From: Alphaproteobacteria bacterium
Lineage (GTDB): Bacteria > Pseudomonadota > Alphaproteobacteria > Micropepsales > Micropepsaceae
Assembly (NCBI GenBank): GCA_017983635.1
Contig: JAGOBA010000003.1
Span: 417,930 to 481,929, forward strand
Reading direction: 5' to 3'
Length of the DNA stretch: 64,000 bases
Shown: in pieces, positions 8,861 through 17,367 of the stretch
Position numbering within the stretch: position 1 is the first letter of the stretch
Layout: the number at the start of each line of letters is the position of its first letter
Translations under genes and position numbers: made by a program
Notes under the pieces: model-generated
Database searches by the model: none
What the model was told of the DNA's origin: nothing
What the model saw: only the letters and a program-made list of their open reading frames with translations

Positions 8861-10978
8861 CTAATCCATCAACTTTCGGCTCAAATAGGTGAATTCCAGC
8901 GCCACGCGTTTTGCTCTTTCGCGTTGGTTCGCTGCTGCCGCGTGACCGCCGTCGATGTTCTCGTAATAGAGGAACGGTAAGCCCATTGCCTCCATCTTGG
9001 CCGCCATCTTTCGGGCGTGGCCGGGATGGACGCGATCGTCTTTTGTCGAGGTGACGAAGAACGGCTCGGGGTATTTCGCGCCTTTCTTCAGATTGTGATA
9101 GGGCGAAATCTTGCGGAGGAACGTGCCTTCGACCGGGTCGGCCGGATCCCCGTATTCACCTTCCCACGACGCGCCAGCCAGCAGCTTGTTATAGCGCAGC
9201 ATGTCGAGCAGTGGGACTTGGATCACGACCGCGTTCCAAAGCTCCGGGTGCTGCGTGAGGGCGACGCCCATGAGCAGGCCGCCGTTCGAACCGCCCTGAA
9301 TTCCGAGGCGGCGCGGCGTGGTGATCTTGCGCGCGACTAGGTCTTGGGCGACGGCTGTGAAGTCATCATAGATAACTTGGCGCTTCGTCTTGAGGCCGGC
9401 TTGGTGCCAGGCGGGGCCAAATTCGCCGCCGCCGCGAATGTTGGCGAGCACGTAGGCGCCGCCACGTTCGACCCAGAGTTTTCCGACGGTGCCGGAATAG
9501 CTTGGCGTCATTGAGACTTGGAAGCCGCCATAGGCGTACAGCAGCGTCGGGTTCGATCCGTCGAGCTTGATGTCCTTTTTGTGGACGACGAAGTACGGGA
9601 CTTTTGTGCCGTCTTTCGACGTTGCTTCGAACTGCTCCACCTGCATGCCGGACGCGTCGAAGCGCGGCGGCAGCGACTTCACCTTCTCGAACTTTCCGGT
9701 GGCGGCGTCGCCAAAGTAGAGCGCGTCGGGTTCGAGGAAGCCGGCGACGTTCGCGAAAACTTTATCGTCCTGGTCGCGGGTTGATACGACGCCGATCGAC
9801 GCATTCGGTGGCAGGCCGAGCTTGGTGCGGGTCCAGGCACCGTCTGCAAACGCATAGGAATAGAGGACACCCTTGACGTTCTCGTATACGGCCACAAGCA
9901 AGCGGTTGCGCGTATTGGCAACTTGTTCGATCGACTCGCGCGCGCCGGGCACGTAGATCACGGTCGCCTGCGCCGACTGCGCGTCACGTTTCAGATCGTC
10001 GAGCTTGAACGAGAGCAACGTCCCTTTGGCGAGCATCGTTCCATTCCAGGTCCAATCGTCTTCGAGGGTGAGCACGAGTTGACCCTGAACGAGCGCGCGG
10101 ACCGAGGATTTCATCGGGAACGGCAGGCGGATCGGACCTTTGTCCGTCGACAGGTAGAATTCCGTTTCAAAGAACGACGGGTAACGCGTGAACACCACCG
10201 CTTGCACCACCCCGTCGGCATCGGTCCAGGCTGAGGCGTCGGCGGAAACGTCGGTCTTTGTGCCGCGATAGATCTCAACGGCATCTTCGAGCTTCGTGCC
10301 GCGCTTCCACTTCTTGACGACGAAGGGGTAGCCGGACTCCGTCATCGTGTCGGGGCCCCACTCACGGGCGACAAGCAGCGTATCCGCATCGAGCCAGCCG
10401 ACGTTCTGCTTGCCGTTCGGCAGGCGGAAGCCACCTTCGACGAACGTCTTTGTCTTGTAATCGAACTCGCGGATCTCCACGGCGTCCTTGCCGCCTTCGG
10501 ACAGGCTGACGAGGCAGAGACGCTCTTCGGGCACCAAGCAATTCGAGCCCTTGAAGACCCAGTTCGCGTTCTCGGCCTTGGCGAGCGCGTCGATGTCGAG
10601 CACGGTTTCCCATTCAGGCGACGCGGAGAGGTAGCCGTCGAGCGTCGTGCGGCGCGCGAGGCCACGCACGTTTACGCCGTCTTGCCAGAAGTTCGTGATC
10701 TTGCCGCCGCGAAACGACGGCATGGGGATGCGGTCGGTCGCTTCAAGGATCGTGAGCGCCTTCGCCTGCAAATCTTCGAAGCGCGGGTCGGCATTCAGGA
10801 TTTTCAACGAACGGTCGTTTTGCCCGCGGACCCAGGTCAGGGCTTTCTCGCCTTCGATGTCTTCGAGCCATTGGAACGGATCGGCGGCTTCTTTCGCCAC
10901 GGCGGCACCTACGATGAAAAGGACAAGCGTCGAGACGACGGCAAGAACGGACTTGCGCACGGACAACCCCTCGGTCAA
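8861..10978 (-). CDS. Secreted prolyl oligopeptidase family serine peptidase (S9A)
   Basis: A 705-residue exported peptidase that cleaves short peptides after proline. Residues 1-28 form a signal peptide (basic start, hydrophobic core, AVAKEAADP cleavage region), which suggests the periplasm. An N-terminal beta-propeller precedes an alpha/beta-hydrolase domain. The catalytic triad is visible: Ser in QGGSNGGLLMG (about residue 565), Asp in STKDDRVHPGHA (about 645) and His in DGGHAAAANQ (about 681). Length and propeller-then-hydrolase order fit family S9A. It stands alone on the minus strand, with 59 nt to a glutathione-transferase gene upstream. Substrate preference is not known. Confidence 0.93.
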   Translation of the reverse strand: MTEGLSVRKSVLAVVSTLVLFIVGAAVAKEAADPFQWLEDIEGEKALTWVRGQNDRSLKILNADPRFEDLQAKALTILEATDRIPMPSFRGGKITNFWQDGVNVRGLARRTTLDGYLSASPEWETVLDIDALAKAENANWVFKGSNCLVPEERLCLVSLSEGGKDAVEIREFDYKTKTFVEGGFRLPNGKQNVGWLDADTLLVAREWGPDTMTESGYPFVVKKWKRGTKLEDAVEIYRGTKTDVSADASAWTDADGVVQAVVFTRYPSFFETEFYLSTDKGPIRLPFPMKSSVRALVQGQLVLTLEDDWTWNGTMLAKGTLLSFKLDDLKRDAQSAQATVIYVPGARESIEQVANTRNRLLVAVYENVKGVLYSYAFADGAWTRTKLGLPPNASIGVVSTRDQDDKVFANVAGFLEPDALYFGDAATGKFEKVKSLPPRFDASGMQVEQFEATSKDGTKVPYFVVHKKDIKLDGSNPTLLYAYGGFQVSMTPSYSGTVGKLWVERGGAYVLANIRGGGEFGPAWHQAGLKTKRQVIYDDFTAVAQDLVARKITTPRRLGIQGGSNGGLLMGVALTQHPELWNAVVIQVPLLDMLRYNKLLAGASWEGEYGDPADPVEGTFLRKISPYHNLKKGAKYPEPFFVTSTKDDRVHPGHARKMAAKMEAMGLPFLYYENIDGGHAAAANQRERAKRVALEFTYLSRKLMD

Positions 10979-11037
10979 TGACGGGGAGAGACGTGGCTGT
11001 CGCCGCGTCTCTCGTCAAGTGCTGGGTCGTGGGGGCC

Positions 11038-11715
11038 TCAGCCCGCGTAGGGAATTCCGAGTGGGGTCAACATCTTGCGCTCTTCCGCGATCGTTGCCGC
11101 GAAGCTCGGCCGCGCGTGCATGGCCTTCAAGAAGCGTGTGAGAACCGGGTACTTCGTCGCGTCCGGGGCAAAGCCTGCATGAGCGGCGTTCACGAATGGC
11201 GAAGCGACGGCGATGTCGGCGAGGGTCAAAGTGTTCCCGACAAAGTGGTCGCCACCGCCGAGCTCCTTCTCGAAATAGTCGAGGAAGCGCGGTGTCTTAT
11301 TCGCCCAGGTGTCCTTCGCCAGGTCGAAGTCGGGCTCCTTGCGCATCAGCTTGTTGACGACGACAGCGCGGAATAGACCGCCGCCAATTGTGCCGATGAA
11401 GTCGCTGTCGGCGTATTCCTCGATCCAAAGAGCGCGGCCGTAGTCGAAAGCCTTCGCTGGATAGAGCGCCGGTGTCGGGTGCTTTCGTTCCAGGTACCCG
11501 CAGATCGCGGACGAGTCGGCGAGCGTGGCATCCGGCCCCTCGCTGTCGTCGCGCAGCACCGGGATGCGCTTCAGAGGTGAGATTTCCAAGAAGTAATCCG
11601 GCGGCGCGAAGGGGCTTACCGGATCGTGCTTGTAGTCAAGCCGCTTTTCGGCAAGCGCCACACGCACTTTCCGAACGAAAGGGGATAGTGCCGCCCCGTA
11701 AACCGTAATCGTCAT
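11038..11715 (-). CDS. Glutathione S-transferase family protein
   Basis: A 225-residue cytosolic protein with a thioredoxin-like N-terminal domain (TVYGAALSPFVRKVRVAL, with the cis-proline segment KRIPVLRDD and the glutathione-contacting LADSSAICGYLE) and an all-helical C-terminal domain ending in the conserved N-capping box LTLADIAVASPFV. Enzymes of this fold conjugate glutathione to electrophiles or reduce peroxides. The putative active residue is Ser in the SPFVRK region. ATG at 11715 is the natural start. A DUF5916 gene diverges on the other strand. The substrate class cannot be assigned. Confidence 0.9.
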   Translation of the reverse strand: MTITVYGAALSPFVRKVRVALAEKRLDYKHDPVSPFAPPDYFLEISPLKRIPVLRDDSEGPDATLADSSAICGYLERKHPTPALYPAKAFDYGRALWIEEYADSDFIGTIGGGLFRAVVVNKLMRKEPDFDLAKDTWANKTPRFLDYFEKELGGGDHFVGNTLTLADIAVASPFVNAAHAGFAPDATKYPVLTRFLKAMHARPSFAATIAEERKMLTPLGIPYAG

Positions 11716-11899
11716 GCTCGTCTCCTTGTTTTGCGCGAGAAAACTCTATCCGCCCACATCCGGGCGATCAACCAAGGGCAGACAACTGTGTCCCTGCGAC
11801 CAGCCTTCACCGGGACGTGAGGTAATTGACGACGTTTTAACGAGATTTCGCCTGCGCGTTCATGTTTGCTGCAGTTGGGGAAGACTTTTGGGGGGCCTC

Positions 11900-14101
11900 G
11901 TGGCTCGGTATTCTTGGAGGCTCGCGCCGCTGTGCGCGGGCGTGAGCCTGCTGTTCTGTTCCGGTGGCGCCGTCGCCGCGGACACGCCGCCTGCACGCGA
12001 CTTTGCGACCTATCAACCCAGTGCGAGCGCCACGCGGATTGCGACGTCGGAAGCGCCGAAGCTGGACGGCGACATTTCGGATGCCGTGTGGGCCAAGGCC
12101 CCCGTCATCAGCGAGTTCTATCAACTCGAGCCGAATGAAAAGCAGCCGGCGAGCGAACGCACGGAAGTGCGCGTACTCTATGACGAGGACCATGTCTATT
12201 TCGCGATCCATGCTTACGACCGCGAGCCCAGCGCCATCAACGCTTCCGTGAAGTCGCGCGACGGCAATTTGAGCCAGGACGACTTGGTGCGGATATACCT
12301 CGATCCCTACAAGACGCGGCGCGACGGCTATATCTTCGAGGTCAACCCGCTCGGTGCGCGCTTCGACGGCATTCTTCAGAACAACAGCGACATTCTCTCC
12401 GAGTGGAACACGATTTGGCATGCGCATGGCCGCATTACGGCCGACGGCTGGGTTGCAGAGGTTGCGATTCCGTTTCGGAGCATCTCCTATGACGTTGCAA
12501 AAGGCGACTGGGGGTTCGATCTCTTTCGGCTGATCCGCCGCAAGGGCGAGCGGATCAGGTGGTCGCAGATCGACAATCAGCGATCGTCGCGCGACATTTC
12601 GCGGTCCGGTTCGCTGACCGGAATTTCGAACACCGCGCAGGGGCTGGGGCTCGACATCCAGCCGTTTCTCGCGTTGCGCTACAAGCACCAATGGCGGATG
12701 CCGCGCGAGGACGACGTTACACTCGAGCCGTCGGGGAACATTTACTACAAGATTACGCCGGCGCTCACCGGAACGCTGACCTTCAACACCGACTTCTCAG
12801 ACGCGCCGCTCGACCAGCGGCAGATCAACACCGGACGGTTCGGCCTGTTCTTTCCTGAGACGCGCAACTTTTTCCTGCAAGATGCGGCGGTGTTCGAATT
12901 CGGCGGCAACAATCTCAACAACGACGTCAACGGCAGCCCGTTTTTCTCGCGCAACGTCGGCCTCGTGAACGGGTTTCCGGTCGATATCGTGGCCGGCGGC
13001 AAGTTGTCGGGACAACTCGGCAATCTTGGTATCGGCGGATTGATCGTCGACACAGCGGGTACGGAAACGACTGACAACCAGATTCTGTCGGCGGCGCGGT
13101 TGACGATGCCGATCCTCGACCAGTCGAAGATCGGGGTTGTGTTTACGAACGGCGACCCGACGGGGGCGACCGAGAACACAGTAGCCGGCGCGGATTTCCA
13201 GTTCCGCAACTCGACCTGGATCGACGGCAAGACGTTGCAGGCCGACTTTTTCTACGAGCGCAGCTTCTCCAGCGCGTTCGGCGACGACGACACGTTCGGG
13301 GCGCAGTTCGCCTTCCCCAATGAGCCCTTCAGCACGCGATTCCAATTCAAGCAGGTCGGCGAGAATTTTTCGCCGGCGCTCGGGTTCGTGAACCGGCCGG
13401 CCATTCGCTACTACGACGGCAACTTCGTCTACAAGGTGCGGCCGAAGGATTCTTGGGTGCGCTTCTGGGAGACCGGCACGTGGTACAACTTCATCACCGA
13501 TCTCGATGACAAGTTGGAGACGCGCGAGAACGGCGCTTGGGCAGGCTTTCAGACGCAGGACACGGACACCGTGTTCCTGAATCTGTTCAACGACTATGAG
13601 AACATCCCCGCGCCGTTCTTCCTGCCGAAAGGCGTTCTGGTGCCGGCCGGCGAGTACAATTGGACGGGGGCCGTGCTCAATACCGAAACGTCGATCGGGC
13701 GGCCGATCTCCGGCGTGATCGAAGTACGGTGCTGCGATTGGTACGACGGTACATTGTTCCGGACGTCGGTGTCCGTGAACTGGCGGCCCGACACGACTTG
13801 GGAAATCGGGCTGCAGCATCAGTTCTTGGGCATCAATCTGCCGACCGGCGACGTCGAGATTCAGATTTACGCCTTGAACGCAAACTTGAACTTCACGCCG
13901 GATATGCAGCTGAGAACGCAGGTTCAGTACGACAACATCAGTCAGGCGTTTGGGCTTTCGGCGCGGTATCGGTGGGAGTACGAGCCTGGGGCGGAGTTAT
14001 TCGTTTCGTTGGGCGAAAGCGGTGACTTGATCGACGGACGGCACTACCGCTCGTCGACGACGCAGGCTTCGGTTCGGCTCGGGCAGTTGATGCGCTTCTA
14101 G
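11900..14101 (+). CDS. DUF5916 protein with N-terminal CBM9-like domain, probably outer-membrane
   Basis: A 733-residue exported protein. The N-terminus VARYSWRLAPLCAGVSLLFC followed by SGGAVAADT is a signal peptide. Residues about 45-210 resemble family 9 carbohydrate-binding / DOMON-like domains (KLDGDISDAVWAKA, VLYDEDHVYFAIHAYD, NPLGARFDG). The remainder matches DUF5916, with the family-typical DFSDAPLDQRQINTGRFGLF and FPETRNFFLQ segments, then alternating hydrophobic strands that suggest a C-terminal beta-barrel. Start: GTG at 11900 is preceded by GGGGGG at SD spacing; the only in-frame ATG is 62 codons earlier and would place a non-signal sequence first. The role is unknown. Its stop is one base from the convergent TIGR01777 gene. 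Confidence 0.85.
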   Translation: MARYSWRLAPLCAGVSLLFCSGGAVAADTPPARDFATYQPSASATRIATSEAPKLDGDISDAVWAKAPVISEFYQLEPNEKQPASERTEVRVLYDEDHVYFAIHAYDREPSAINASVKSRDGNLSQDDLVRIYLDPYKTRRDGYIFEVNPLGARFDGILQNNSDILSEWNTIWHAHGRITADGWVAEVAIPFRSISYDVAKGDWGFDLFRLIRRKGERIRWSQIDNQRSSRDISRSGSLTGISNTAQGLGLDIQPFLALRYKHQWRMPREDDVTLEPSGNIYYKITPALTGTLTFNTDFSDAPLDQRQINTGRFGLFFPETRNFFLQDAAVFEFGGNNLNNDVNGSPFFSRNVGLVNGFPVDIVAGGKLSGQLGNLGIGGLIVDTAGTETTDNQILSAARLTMPILDQSKIGVVFTNGDPTGATENTVAGADFQFRNSTWIDGKTLQADFFYERSFSSAFGDDDTFGAQFAFPNEPFSTRFQFKQVGENFSPALGFVNRPAIRYYDGNFVYKVRPKDSWVRFWETGTWYNFITDLDDKLETRENGAWAGFQTQDTDTVFLNLFNDYENIPAPFFLPKGVLVPAGEYNWTGAVLNTETSIGRPISGVIEVRCCDWYDGTLFRTSVSVNWRPDTTWEIGLQHQFLGINLPTGDVEIQIYALNANLNFTPDMQLRTQVQYDNISQAFGLSARYRWEYEPGAELFVSLGESGDLIDGRHYRSSTTQASVRLGQLMRF

Positions 14102-14102
14102 G

Positions 14103-15635
14103 TTAGGCCCTTTTGCGATCGGCAGGCTGCGCCTGCTCGTCGGACGCGGCGTCGTATTGTGGGGCAACGTTGTCGATCGGGAGGGCCTGCGGTAGCGGAC
14201 GCGGCGGCGGGCCAAGCTGCTGATCGAGTGCGTCGGCGGCCCAGGCAACGTCATAGGCGAAGTCGAGGCGCAAGGCGGTCTCCGGCAGCACGCGCTGCGA
14301 GAAGAGGAAGATCGAGCTCATTTCGCCGAGCAGTAGTTTCAGCGCCCAAGCCGGAGCTTGCAGGAAGAGCGGCCGGTGGAGCGTGCGGGCGAGTGCGCGT
14401 TGGAAGTCGGCGTGGCACAGTGGTTCCGGCGCGACGGCGTTGATGGCACCCGCCCAGCGGGTGTCGTCGATCGCGTTCATGATCATGCGCAGTAGATCGG
14501 CGCGCGCGATCCAGCTCATCCATTGCATTCCGCTCCCGAGGACGGCGCCGAGGCCGAAGCGGGCGGGTAACGCCATCATCGGCAAGGGGCCGCCGCTCGG
14601 GTCCAGCACCAGCCCGATGCGCAAACAGACGACGCGGGCCTTGTACGCTGCGGCGCGCATTGCGGCTTGTTCCCAGGCGAGGCAGAGCATTGCGGCGAAG
14701 TCCGTGCCGGCGCCGGCATCGTCGTTCAATGTGGTATCGCCGCGATCGCCGTAGATGCCGATGGCTGAACCGCTAACCAGCACCGCTGGCGCGCGCTGCA
14801 GTGAGCCCATCCAGTCGACCAGGTTGTTTGTCAGGTCGACGCGGGAGCGCCAGATTTCGCGCTTGCGGGCTGCGGTCCAGGGCAGGCCGATGATCGGGGC
14901 GCCCGCGAGGTTCACCACCGCGTCGATCCGGGTTTCGCGCGGGATGACGGCGAGCGTTTCGACGTGGCGGACGCGGTCGGCAAAGAGGGCACGCGATTGG
15001 CGCGCATCGCGGGTGAGGACGAAGACGCGGTCGCCGCGCGCGAGCAGACGCTCGACGAGCGCCGCGCCGATGAAGCCGGTGGCGCCCGTGACGAGCACCG
15101 TGCGACCGCTGTGCGGGGAGACGATCGGTGCGGATCGCGCGCGGCCGAGGCGCTGGACGGCGATGATGTTGCGGACCGAGAACGCGAGCACGCCGATCGA
15201 GGCGCAGGTGAAGAACCAGGAGAAGAGGCCGTGGCTAACGAACGCGACGCCGGTCCCCTGCCCCATCTGCGCGGCGAGCCACGGCACGACGAGCGCCAGG
15301 AACGTCCCGTACAGCACCGCCAGCACCGTGTGCAGCGCGCGTTCGAGCGGCGGCAGGCGGCGGGTGCGGTCTTCTTCGATGAAGTCAGTGATGGTGATCG
15401 CGACTTCGCTGAGGAGCAATGCGAGGACCGCGGCAGCGGCGAGGCCTGAGGGTTCGACCCAGGCGAAGATCATGAAGAGCACGCCGTAGATGCCTTCGCG
15501 GGCGCTGTGCAGCGCGAGTTCGCGGCGGGCGGAGGGTTTGCTGGGTAGGCGCTCCGTCAGCTCGTGATGCAGCACATTGTCGAGTGCACCCAGAAGCGTC
15601 TGCAGCGCGAGGATCGTGAGCATGGTGAGGGTCAT
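14103..15635 (-). CDS. TIGR01777-family epimerase with N-terminal membrane domain
   Basis: A 510-residue two-part protein. The first 170 residues carry several hydrophobic segments (for example GIYGVLFMIFAWVEPSGLAA and VLAVLYGTFLALVVPWLAA). From about residue 180 an extended SDR fold follows: VLVTGATGFIGAALVERLL is the NAD(P) site, and SGSAIGIYGDRGD and WEQAAMRAA are typical of TIGR01777 (SDR39U1-like) proteins. The conserved C-terminal domain with LLLGEMSSIFLFSQRVLP completes the family pattern. It is the last gene of a three-gene minus-strand operon with DUF4166 and a GbsR-type regulator, spaced about 10 nt apart. Its substrate is unknown. Confidence 0.88.
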   Translation of the reverse strand: MTLTMLTILALQTLLGALDNVLHHELTERLPSKPSARRELALHSAREGIYGVLFMIFAWVEPSGLAAAAVLALLLSEVAITITDFIEEDRTRRLPPLERALHTVLAVLYGTFLALVVPWLAAQMGQGTGVAFVSHGLFSWFFTCASIGVLAFSVRNIIAVQRLGRARSAPIVSPHSGRTVLVTGATGFIGAALVERLLARGDRVFVLTRDARQSRALFADRVRHVETLAVIPRETRIDAVVNLAGAPIIGLPWTAARKREIWRSRVDLTNNLVDWMGSLQRAPAVLVSGSAIGIYGDRGDTTLNDDAGAGTDFAAMLCLAWEQAAMRAAAYKARVVCLRIGLVLDPSGGPLPMMALPARFGLGAVLGSGMQWMSWIARADLLRMIMNAIDDTRWAGAINAVAPEPLCHADFQRALARTLHRPLFLQAPAWALKLLLGEMSSIFLFSQRVLPETALRLDFAYDVAWAADALDQQLGPPPRPLPQALPIDNVAPQYDAASDEQAQPADRKRA

Positions 15636-15645
15636 GACATGCGCC

Positions 15646-16296
15646 TCAATCGATCGGATCTACGAAGATGCCGTCTTGGAAGATCGTGCGGCCGGCCCAA
15701 GGGTGGTCGAAGCTCAGTGTGAAGCGGAAGCGGCCGTCGCCTTGGTCGGTATGGCGGACTTCGGCGATGCCGGGGGTGAACCAGAGCGGGAGCGGCACGC
15801 TGAGCGCGCCGGCGCGCCAGAAGAAGTTGCGCGAGCGGAAGACGAGGCTGCCGTGGTCGGCGAAGACATCGAGCAGCATCGTCCAGCCGCCCGCGCAGCA
15901 TTCGAGCAAGCGGCCGTCTTGCGACGGACGTTTGATCGAACGCACTTGGAACGCCAAACCGAACGGCCCGCGGTATTCCCGCGTCCATGACATGCCGCCG
16001 TCTTTGACGCTCACACGAACGAGTGCGGCGCTGGTTCCCGTCACGACCGGAAGCGGAGCGCCGAAGGGAAGTAAGGTGTAGGCGAAGAGGCGGCCGAGCG
16101 GCGTCAGCCGCGTGTCGGTCTCGCCGGTATAGAGTGCGGTGGTGACGCGGGCGAAGCGCGCTTGCACGGCCGCGGGCAGCGAGGCCCAGGCGCGGGCGCC
16201 TAGAATGCGCGAGATCGTGTCGCCGTGTTCGGCCTCGTCTTCGACGGGGCTGGTGCGGGGGCCGCTCCAGAACCAGGCTTCGAGTGCGCGCGCCAT
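15646..16296 (-). CDS. DUF4166 domain protein
   Basis: A 216-residue protein matching DUF4166 in pattern: an early region SLPAAVQARFARV with LTPLGRLFAYTLLPFGAPLP, then beta-rich segments ending FDHPWAGRTIFQDGIFVDPID. No signal peptide is clear and no catalytic motif is known. DUF4166 proteins are frequently encoded next to, or fused with, oxidoreductase-type genes, as here with the TIGR01777 gene 10 nt downstream. The upstream GbsR-type regulator gene is also only 10 nt away, so the three genes are probably cotranscribed. The function is unknown; membrane or lipid-related use is speculation from the neighbours. Confidence 0.75.
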   Translation of the reverse strand: MARALEAWFWSGPRTSPVEDEAEHGDTISRILGARAWASLPAAVQARFARVTTALYTGETDTRLTPLGRLFAYTLLPFGAPLPVVTGTSAALVRVSVKDGGMSWTREYRGPFGLAFQVRSIKRPSQDGRLLECCAGGWTMLLDVFADHGSLVFRSRNFFWRAGALSVPLPLWFTPGIAEVRHTDQGDGRFRFTLSFDHPWAGRTIFQDGIFVDPID

Positions 16297-16306
16297 CGCG
16301 GGGGTC

Positions 16307-16834
16307 CTATCTGGAGGAGATCAGGCGGGCGACGCCGGCGCCCAATTTGATCAGCCGCTGCAGGGTCGGGCGCGGGACGCGGCGCATCTGTTCGTACCAG
16401 CCGGTCATGCGTTCGATGAAGCCCAACATTTCGGTGACACGGTCGCGTACGTCCGGCGGTGTCGATGGGTCCGCGTGGGCGAGGTCGCGGGCGGCGCGCA
16501 GCACCTCCAGCGTCGGGTCGATTTCGCGCTTCTTGCGTTCGTCGACGATCGTTTGCACGACGTCCCAGGTGTCGCCCTTGGCCTCGTAGTAATTGCGGCG
16601 GTCGCCGATCACGTGGATCAGCGTGACCAGGCGATAGGTTTGCAACTCCTCGAGCGAGGTCGAGGCGTTTGAGCGGGCGATGCCCAGCGTCTCGGAGATC
16701 TCCTCCGCGTTCATCGGGCGGCCTGTGAGCCAGAGGAGTGCGTGGATCTGCGCAACCGAGCGGTTCACGCCCCAACGCGCCCCCATCTCACCCCAATGCA
16801 GGACGACCTTTTCGATGACGGGGGGCAGCGGCAC
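16307..16834 (-). CDS. GbsR/MarR-family transcriptional regulator
   Basis: A 175-residue DNA-binding protein of the GbsR branch of the MarR superfamily. A winged helix-turn-helix spans about residues 25-85: AQIHALLWLTGRPMNAEEIS, then TLGIARSNASTSLEELQTYRLV (recognition helix), then the wing. The C-terminal helices (KKREIDPTLEVLRAARDL) would form the dimer interface. The start is GTG at 16834. It heads the DUF4166-TIGR01777 operon, and a perfect palindrome lies 18-35 nt upstream of the start, suggesting autoregulation. The effector ligand is unknown. Confidence 0.88.
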   Translation of the reverse strand: MPLPPVIEKVVLHWGEMGARWGVNRSVAQIHALLWLTGRPMNAEEISETLGIARSNASTSLEELQTYRLVTLIHVIGDRRNYYEAKGDTWDVVQTIVDERKKREIDPTLEVLRAARDLAHADPSTPPDVRDRVTEMLGFIERMTGWYEQMRRVPRPTLQRLIKLGAGVARLISSR

Positions 16835-16851
16835 GAGTCACCTGCCGGTTC

Positions 16852-16869
16852 TTTCTGTTATGACAGAAA
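16852..16869. promoter_or_regulatory. Palindromic candidate operator of the GbsR-type regulator
   Basis: TTTCTGT-TATG-ACAGAAA is a perfect 7-bp inverted repeat with a 4-nt centre. It lies just upstream of the GTG start of the GbsR/MarR-type gene, where such regulators commonly bind to repress their own operon. The repeat is seen directly; the binding is inference. The divergent small membrane gene begins 171 nt away and could share control. Confidence 0.5.
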
Positions 16870-17040
16870 TTACTGACGCGTCCGCGATCGTTCAAGGCGT
16901 TTGTGCGCGTCGTAGGGACGCAACCTGCGGAAGCGGGCTTCCTAAGCGGCGCCTGCCCGCGGAAGTTTCTTGAAGCTGACACGGTAGACCCCCACCTTTG
17001 CGCCACGCCCGAGTCTGCGGCGTTCATAGGGAGCAAATAC

Positions 17041-17328
17041 ATGGGACGGTTCTTGGCCTTTCTTTTTGTGTTCGTGCTGGGCGGGATTATCGGCTTCGCG
17101 GTCGGCGGCTTCGGCGGCGCGGCAGCGGGCAGCTATCTGGGCGCCTGCAAGGTGATCGACAGTTCGGTGGCTTCCGGTGCGATGACGCAGGAGGCGGCGA
17201 ACGCTTCGATCAAAGCGATCGCGGCGGAGATCGGCGTGCGGCCGGAAGACAAGGGCCGCATCCTGGACGCGCTCAAGCGCGCGAACCAACCGGCGTCGCC
17301 CTGCTCGACGGCCATCGAGGCGCTTTAG
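17041..17328 (+). CDS. Small membrane protein with glycine-rich transmembrane segment
   Basis: A 95-residue protein beginning MGRFLAFLFVFVLGGIIGFA, then a Gly/Ala-rich stretch GGFGGAAAGSYLGACK. The first 35 residues form a single membrane helix with glycine-zipper spacing that favours helix packing or oligomerisation. A short soluble tail with two Cys follows. ATG at 17041 has AGGGAG seven bases upstream, a strong ribosome binding site. No family was recognised. It is monocistronic: divergent from the GbsR operon and convergent with a Het-C-like gene, with a strong hairpin after its stop. Confidence 0.7.
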   Translation: MGRFLAFLFVFVLGGIIGFAVGGFGGAAAGSYLGACKVIDSSVASGAMTQEAANASIKAIAAEIGVRPEDKGRILDALKRANQPASPCSTAIEAL

Positions 17329-17334
17329 TTGTAT

Positions 17335-17366
17335 GAGCCGCGCGGCGACGCGCGGCTCCCCTTTCC
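17335..17366. terminator. Hairpin between convergent genes, candidate terminator
   Basis: A perfect 10-bp GC stem (GAGCCGCGCG at 17335-17344, CGCGCGGCTC at 17349-17358) with a GCGA loop is followed on the + strand by CCCCTTTCC. It fills the 39-nt gap between two convergent stops. The trailing T-run is short, so termination strength is uncertain. Confidence 0.6.
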
Positions 17367-17367
17367 T

